This document shows positions 57,440 through 64,000 of a DNA stretch of 64,000 bases, in pieces (position 1 is the first letter of the stretch; every line of letters starts with the position of its first letter). Below the pieces are notes generated by a model, which made no database searches, had not been told where the DNA came from, and saw nothing but the letters and a program-made list of their open reading frames with translations. Source of the DNA: Sophora flavescens (Eukaryota; Streptophyta; Magnoliopsida; Fabales; Fabaceae); the NCBI GenBank assembly GCA_030762895.1, contig CM061066.1:117088715-117152714 (forward strand), read 5' to 3'. A program made the translations under genes and the position numbers.

Positions 57440-59690
57440 AGTTCAGAATAAATCATTCAAAAGTCAGATCAAACTAATCCTGAAGTAGTAGCTTACTCAA
57501 AATTTAAGATAATCAAGGTGTCGACACTAAAAGATTGGAATAATCTTCGTTCTTATGGATACAAACCCCAATCACTTGTGGTATTTAAATTTTATTAATA
57601 ATACAAGTAATTTTTCGAATTGGTTCGTAGAATGGTTTGTTAAACTTTGACCAACTATGACAATCTTCCGAAATTCAATATTTTCAGTATATGAGGAATA
57701 TTAAAATAGACTCCTCATATTACCGCTCACTTCAAGCTAATTCTTTTTTGTTCACAATTCGAAATAGCTTAGCTCCTCAAAATTCAGCGGGAATTTCACC
57801 AACATTTACCAGAACCCTTTCCACCATACATTTGTACATAATACTTTCAAGGTCTCGTGGTGGAGAAAATTTAATGGTGTTGTGGTGGAAACCGAATTCA
57901 CCACATGAAAGAAAAATAAGCAGGTTAGAATATAAAAAGAAATCAAATGGAACATCTTGAAATTGTCCAATAGGTAGTTTTGATAGATAATAAATTCTTA
58001 GAATGCTTACATTAGAAGTTTAAATGTGTGTAGAGGTCTCTAAGTGACTTAAAAGAAGTTTAAGTAGGTAATTTTTGAGTAATTTTGGCCCAATTTTGCC
58101 TAAGAGACTACCTATGACTCAACACCCAACTTCAATTTGATTTCCCCCTTCCCAACTACCTCTTTTGGCCTCAACATCTTCATAAGAATTGTATCTATAT
58201 ATCGTATCTTTCTAGAGATGATAATTTCATCCCAATTGGATTCTTGTAACTCAATTTATGGCCCAATACGTGCAAGTTGTTCAAGTCACAACACCAGCAC
58301 CACTACTTCTGAATTCTAGCCAAATTTTGACCTACTAAACATTCGTTTCAGATTTTGTTTTCTTCATAAATGTTGTAGTTCTTTCTTTCAGCTTTTCGAC
58401 GATATGAAAATAATAATTTTTGTATGTGTATAATTCAAGATATGGGCGAAATACATTGTTGGGTACTGGAATGCTCGTTTGAGCATTTTCTGAATGGACA
58501 CATGGTCGTGTGTCTATTAGACACGATCGTGCCTCTTTAAAAACAATGAAATTTGTATTTTAATGAATTTGGGACTTTTAGGACCCTATAAATAGTTTGT
58601 TTAACACATTTAGGTGCGATTTTGGAACCTAGACCACCTAGAAACCTAGGAAAACACTTTAGGAAGGAGATTTGGAAGATTTAAGGAAATGAATCCAAGT
58701 ATAGGAGATAATCAAAGAAAGGGACGGATGATGGACCTTGGGCTTAAAGGAAGACAATAAAAGGGGAGATCATCGAGCACAGTAGACATTATTTGGAGGT
58801 CTTCAAGAAGTGAGTAAATATCTTTTCTCGCCCTTCCATGGTACAATTTGTAAAGGAGTTTTGGGGTTGAAATTGAAAACGTGGTTTTGGTTATGCCAAT
58901 AGAAAAGTTAGTTTTTTTCTAACATTGGGGTTCAGGAATGTTTGGTTAAGTTTTTGAAATTTGGGGGTGTCCTTAAAAATTGGAAACCAATATGTTAATA
59001 ATTGTCAATGTTGAGCAATTGAATTGTTTTATGCTCCGTGATGTATTTTATGAATTGTTTGTGAACCCTATTTATGATCTACGATGATTACACGTTATTA
59101 TGGTATGAGTTTGACCACCATTAATGATGCGTGGGGCATTATGTTATGCCTAGGGTCATTTGGAATGACCATATGGTGATGTACATGTGTTTGGACATTT
59201 CATTTGGAAATAGATGATTGTTGATACCTCCTTTTAGAGAATGGATGGCAGATACATTCTTCTAGGAGAAGGGAAGACAGTGAGACGACATTGCATAGTT
59301 ATGAGCTAATAGAACTTAAAAGATGCGATTCTGGGAATTACATCATTGTATTTATTGGTGATATGCATTCATTTCTGGAATGAACATGGGATTAATGTTC
59401 CTTATTTTAGTGGATTGCGATATTTTGTCCTGTTCGTAACATTATTTACAATGTGTCGGAGTGATTTTAGAAGTTTATTAAATAAATATTATTTTTACAC
59501 TATCTAAAGTATTCTGAAAAATAGTTTGTAACTCGCTGACTAAGCATAATATATTTTTAACAATTTTATAACTAAGTTTATTCACTGGGATTTTCAATGT
59601 CATTAGTGGTGTTATTTTCAGAGTTCGCAACAAAAGTTAAATTTATACGAAGACTTGAGGCATGCTTGGAGTGAGGAGTTTGTAGATGTT
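57440..59690. other. Intergenic, LTR-like in its middle part
   Basis: 57640-58320 has short frames (89 aa at 57691, 60 aa at 58137) without recognisable domains. 58460-58830 reads like an LTR promoter and leader: CACGATCGTG near 58525, CCTATAAATAG near 58584, then a purine-rich transcribed-like stretch. No paired LTR was found. Confidence 0.3.
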
Positions 59691-59699
59691 GAATGTAAC

Positions 59700-61216
59700 T
59701 GAGACGCCCCGACGTCCCATTAAAGAAAACTCAAAATATTAAGACCTAATTTCGTTATTATCGTTAAGCGTATATGTTAAAAACGGTGGAAAAATTAAAA
59801 CTTAAAATATAAAACAACATATGTAAACATACATGTAGAAACATAACCATATATATACATCATATCCTGATACAGCACAGTAGATGGAATCCCATCAGTG
59901 CGATCCCAAAATGTACAAACTGATATAGACAACAAAAGATAAAACACCTCAAAAAGACACACGGGCCGTAGACTCTCTACTCAACTACTCGGGCCCACTG
60001 CTCATCCTCCATCATCTGGCTCATAAGGGGTTCCATCTAGCTCCTCCATAGTCGGCTCCTCCACCCAGTCTTCTTATAGCGATCACATAAATAAAACATA
60101 CACAACAACAAGAAGAAAGGGGATAAGAAATAATATAACGTCAAACATGGAAAGGGTTTCGCAAAATTTAATTCTATAACAATACGCTAAATATCTGTCT
60201 CCAAAAGTATAAGTATATGTATATAACACAACCATCCTCAATCAACATCTAGGATTTTTCCTCTACCCTCCATCATGATGCAATGCAAATGCTGTATGAA
60301 TCATCTCATCAGGTATTGGCCATATCCGGATACCCAACACAATGACACGTCCCAGAGGCCCCGGCGCACACCCTCGTCCGCGTATGGAGGATGCCCATGC
60401 AAAGCAATTGTACTATAGCTACACAATCCGGTGCACACCTCTGAACCACGGCCAGGATGCTCATGCAAAGCACAAACTATAGCTGCAACTAAAATGAAAT
60501 AATGTCTGGGACGGTCCATCGTTAGTTTAAACCCCAAGAATTCTCCCTCCGAGGAATAGACCCCACACGACCATGTTTCAGGTCCACCAGACCATGTTTC
60601 AGGTCAACCATATCACAGACCATGTTTCAGGTCACCCCCTAGTGCCGTAACCGCTCATCATAATCTCATAGATAACCTCAATAATAATCTCATATCATCA
60701 ATCTCATCATCATCATATTGCGACACCCTGCTCTAGGGTTATCCCATTAATACCCAATTATAAATCATAATTATATTACGCTGGTTACTTTTGGAAAATA
60801 TAATTTAAGGTAACTAACCTTATATAAAAATAGTGCTTAATTTTTTTTTTCTTACATACAACATATAACTATTATAAACATAAACCACATATATGTACAT
60901 CCATATATATATACATATGCTTCATCGTTTACATATACAACTCCTATACTAGGAGATATCAAAAAGCCTTTAAAGCATAGACCATTCTCCTTCAAACTAA
61001 ACAAAGAAGATAAAGACATATATACATATCAACAACAACTGGTTAACAACCATTTCAAAACTAAGGCTCTAAGAAGCCAAAGTAAAACTATCAAGACTCA
61101 CTACCCCGGAAACTATACCTAAGCTGGTCAAGCTAATGAAACCCATTGGGAAGACCATAAGGATCAATCCCACCTACACCTGACGATTCTCGCCTGATGC
61201 CTCCGCTTCCATTCTG
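59700..61216 (-). other. Repeat-like region downstream of the acidic ORF
   Basis: The GACGCCCCGACGTCCC motif at 59702 resembles the 'CACCCCGA' start of plant gypsy LTRs. A minus-strand acidic peptide (EDWVEEPTMEELDGTPYEPD, near 60075-60010) may be another exon of the ORF at 61217-61615. Confidence 0.3.
60568..60637. repeat. Short tandem repeat, CCATGTTTCAGGTC
   Basis: Three copies of ACCATGTTTCAGGTC with spacers of 6-13 bp. Confidence 0.8.
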
Positions 61217-61615
61217 TCAAGAATCACCATCATCTACTGCAGGAGGTTGAAACTCCGGATCGTCCTCTAGGTATTCCTCTGGATCTTCTTCACCTTCTAC
61301 TAGCTCTTCTTCAACTGGAATTTCTCCATTTCCTAATATCTGAAGAGGTTGAGGTTGAGGTAAAGGATCCATCATTCCATGCTCCTCCAGATATTGAAGA
61401 TACAGCCAGATCGGTGGTAACGATATCTCGATTGTTTCTACTACATGCGTCCTCTGATTGGGTCCTTCTTCCATCGTACCAATAACTTCAGTACTAGGGC
61501 CATGGTAGGTGGCGCTTAGTGCCCCGATATTTATATCCCAGGCACCACCATACTGTGCCCGATCAAAAGTGAGTGTACGAACCCTCGACTGCACCAGTGG
61601 TACGTCTGGATTCAT
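61217..61615 (-). CDS. Hypothetical acidic protein, probably of repeat origin
   Basis: A 132-aa frame starts MNPDVPLVQSRVRTLTFDRA and contains QYGGAWDINIG near residue 21. The second half is strongly acidic (EELVEGEEDPEEYLEDDPEF). I recognise this layout from hypothetical proteins of legume genomes found in repeat-rich DNA, but not its function. An acidic peptide of similar type lies downstream at about 60010-60080 on the same strand, so the gene may have more than one exon. No transmembrane segment or known domain was seen. Confidence 0.45.
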   Translation of the reverse strand: MNPDVPLVQSRVRTLTFDRAQYGGAWDINIGALSATYHGPSTEVIGTMEEGPNQRTHVVETIEISLPPIWLYLQYLEEHGMMDPLPQPQPLQILGNGEIPVEEELVEGEEDPEEYLEDDPEFQPPAVDDGDS

Positions 61616-64000
61616 CTGAATATGTTGTAAGAGTGAGAAACCAATACTTGGATCTTACTCAATAACTACGCTCTAGCCATCAAATACCACATCAACATTT
61701 ATCACATACAATTAATTATAAACTAACAGTTTATAAATGGGTTCAACACCCCAAACATCATCCATAAAATTATGCATGACACTTCTATTCATCATCTAAT
61801 TTTCGTCCTAATCTCATGAGATATCACCAACCACGTGTTGAGTTGATCAGACTCCAAAGCCACACTGGCTAACTTGGTACTCTGCCAATAGGTCCGCGAC
61901 CTCTTCCCATCTTGAAAACAACAAAGGCATACACAGCCAGGCACTAACACGGCCAAACATTGCTAATGCCCACAATCAGTGGCTCCGCCATTAGCAAGTA
62001 AGATGGGGATCCCAAAGTCCTCCAAGGCACAATGAGATAATGCACACCAGAATTACCTTTCGCCGCTGGTAATTAATGCATTTAAACCACAAATCGCAGG
62101 CACGTTTGCCACATGCATGCAAAACACTTTTGTTTTATTCTTTTCTTTGTGCTCAATCTTTCTCTTGCCAAAGCTCAAAATGGCTTACGACTCACATAGT
62201 TTTAAAACACTTTTTAAAACTTTCATTACAACACAGGACCTTACTGTCCGAGTGCTCAATCACGACACCTCTCGACCCGGTGCACCAAGATTACTAGGTT
62301 CGTGCTTCTAGAAAACATCTTCAATGTTTTATCACAGTATACCTCATGTATACCTCATGTATACAACATAGGCACTCCAAGTCCAAATGACTGAGTCCAT
62401 CACAATCACAGAACATTAGTACCCCGACGTCTCGGTTACTAAGTCCAACTGTATTTTCAACGTTGTTAAATCGACTTTCGATTTTTAGAAATTCTTTTCT
62501 AATGGTAGAAATTCATTATAAAAATTCTTAACAAATAAAACTTAGTTTTCACAAACCAATGAGTCACTTGAGATTTAACTTTCTCAAAATAGGCACTGCC
62601 GTTTTAAAAATACTTGCCGTCTAGATTTTCTAGATTTGCCGTCAAATTTTGTTTTTAAGACTTTTAAGCCAAAAACTTAACTTTTCCCACTTAATTAATC
62701 TTCTAAAATAACACTTAACTTGTTTTCATCAATTAATTTAATAAAAGAATATTCTGTAATATTCGGGTTTTCTTACGTAAAATTTAACAATACTAAAATA
62801 TTTTCACCGTGTTGAACTCATTGTGACTCATAATTCACTTTTCCAAAAACAACTTATTAAAATAATAATATTTTTCAACTCTCTTTATTTTTCTCAAAAG
62901 AAATTCCATTTGGTATCACATACCAATAACTTGTCACTAAAACCTTGAATATAATTCAATACAGTTTCTTAAAGCTTTTATCCAACTTTCTTAATTGTGC
63001 ACTGACCACTGTCAGGCTTCTCACACATCAAACAACAATTATATCACAGATATCTCCCAGGCAGATCATGCATCACAGTTCATAATATAATTGCCAATAA
63101 ACAATTAACGCAAAATAAACCGCACAGATATAAATAAAGCAACAATAAACAAACACTAACAAACAATTAATTACAAACAACAATTGGATAGCATATAGCC
63201 ATTGAATAGAATCCTTCTCGGTACTCCCCCCTTACCTCTTGAAGACTCCTTGTTCAACTTACAAACTCCTTCCGAATTTCCCGTTACCTTGTAAACTTGT
63301 ACTCAACTAACCTTCAATTATAACCAAAGTGTTACAATTCAAGAAACTAGAACATTCTAAACCCTAATACATAGTCACGGCCTCTAGGGTTTTTGAATAA
63401 CTAAAACTCCTAATCATGATTAAGTTATGGATTAATGATCCTTCATTAACCTAAACCATAGATTATCAACTAAACAACTAAGTTTTAAACTCAAAACTTC
63501 CTAACTCTTTTATACATAGGTTCGGCCTTACTAGGTTCATGAAGCTAGGGTTCTTAGATTAACAAATCATCTCGGATTTATAAAGCATACTTACTAAACA
63601 CTTGATTTCTAAGATCATTTATGAAAATCATGAACAAAACTCAACAAAACTCACCCACTTAGGGTTCGGCCAACATGAACATTTTTGAGTAAAATAGTCA
63701 TTTTAAGAAACTAACATGGATTAGAGTGTGTAGTCATACATGCCATATAGAATACATGATCATACATGAAAACACATGAACAAAACTCTACCAACCCTAA
63801 GGTGATAGATTCGGCCAAGGCTTGTTTTTCAAGAAAGAAATTTTTGATTACTTCATGCTCTTGGATTTAGAGAGTAGACATGATATCTAGAAGATAGAAA
63901 GTAGTTTCATCATCATTAGATTTTCCTAGGATTTATTATGATTTTTCAAAGATCTAGGGTTTGAAACTTGAAAATGATGAACTTCCATGATATAAGGCTT
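61616..64000. other. Non-coding end of the window
   Basis: AT-rich, upstream of the acidic ORF on its strand. GGTTCGGCC-like motifs recur near 63385, 63520, 63665 and 63810 in an otherwise unalike background. Two short plus frames at 62076-62311 overlap each other and show no domain. Confidence 0.3.

Noticed and set aside
60301..60537. 78-aa minus-strand ORF
   Set aside because: Lies in repeat-like GC-richer blocks with 'catgcaaagca' repeats; no domain recognised.

Overview
The window is plant nuclear DNA, AT-rich, intron-rich and crowded with transposons. It is probably from a legume: the intron layout and transposon families are dicot-like, and the acidic minus-strand ORF near 61.4 kb looks like proteins often annotated in legume genomes. 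The legume placement is an inference. No bacterial-type operon, CRISPR array, rRNA or free-standing tRNA gene was seen.

Two host genes can be assembled, both on the minus strand. The first (10351-13145) has seven coding exons and encodes a 379-aa membrane-anchored receptor-like kinase with no ectodomain; its DFG motif reads DAG and its HRD motif reads HKD. The second (27075-40361) is HISN2, the bifunctional phosphoribosyl-ATP pyrophosphohydrolase / phosphoribosyl-AMP cyclohydrolase of histidine synthesis. It has five exons and 287 aa. Its first intron is about 11.9 kb because two Ty1/copia elements (29020-33202 and 34436-39392) sit in it, both antisense to the gene.

Almost everything else is mobile DNA. 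1-7.2 kb: LTR-like DNA, a CTCGG-rich repeat, two copies of a LINE ORF2 relic each hit by a different Mutator-like insertion (one carries lectin receptor-kinase fragments), a foldback element and a 471-bp tandem duplication. 7.5-9.3 kb: a hAT-like element with a foldback Mutator-like element inside. 16.0-19.2 kb: a CACTA element with Ulp1-like exons and S1-domain exons resembling polynucleotide phosphorylase, followed directly by a SINE. 21.8-23.3 kb: a second SINE and a group of hAT-type elements. 25.8-26.3 kb: a copia gag relic.

41.9-55.0 kb is a nested stack. A Mutator-like element (41915-54985, 9-bp target duplication) was split by a hAT-like element and by a Helitron (42009-53829, minus strand). 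The Helitron carries tandem copies of its own 5' terminus and was entered by an Athila-like Ty3/gypsy element (43505-53562) with a nearly intact pol. The gypsy LTRs hold about ten copies of a TCGCCnCGCGA motif, and the 3' LTR has an extra 474-bp internal duplication. 55.0-64.0 kb holds a decayed pararetrovirus-like RNase H relic, another Mutator-like element of the same family as the 41.9-kb one, and a minus-strand acidic ORF in repeat-like DNA. All element boundaries were found by reading terminal repeats and target-site duplications by eye; no database search was possible.
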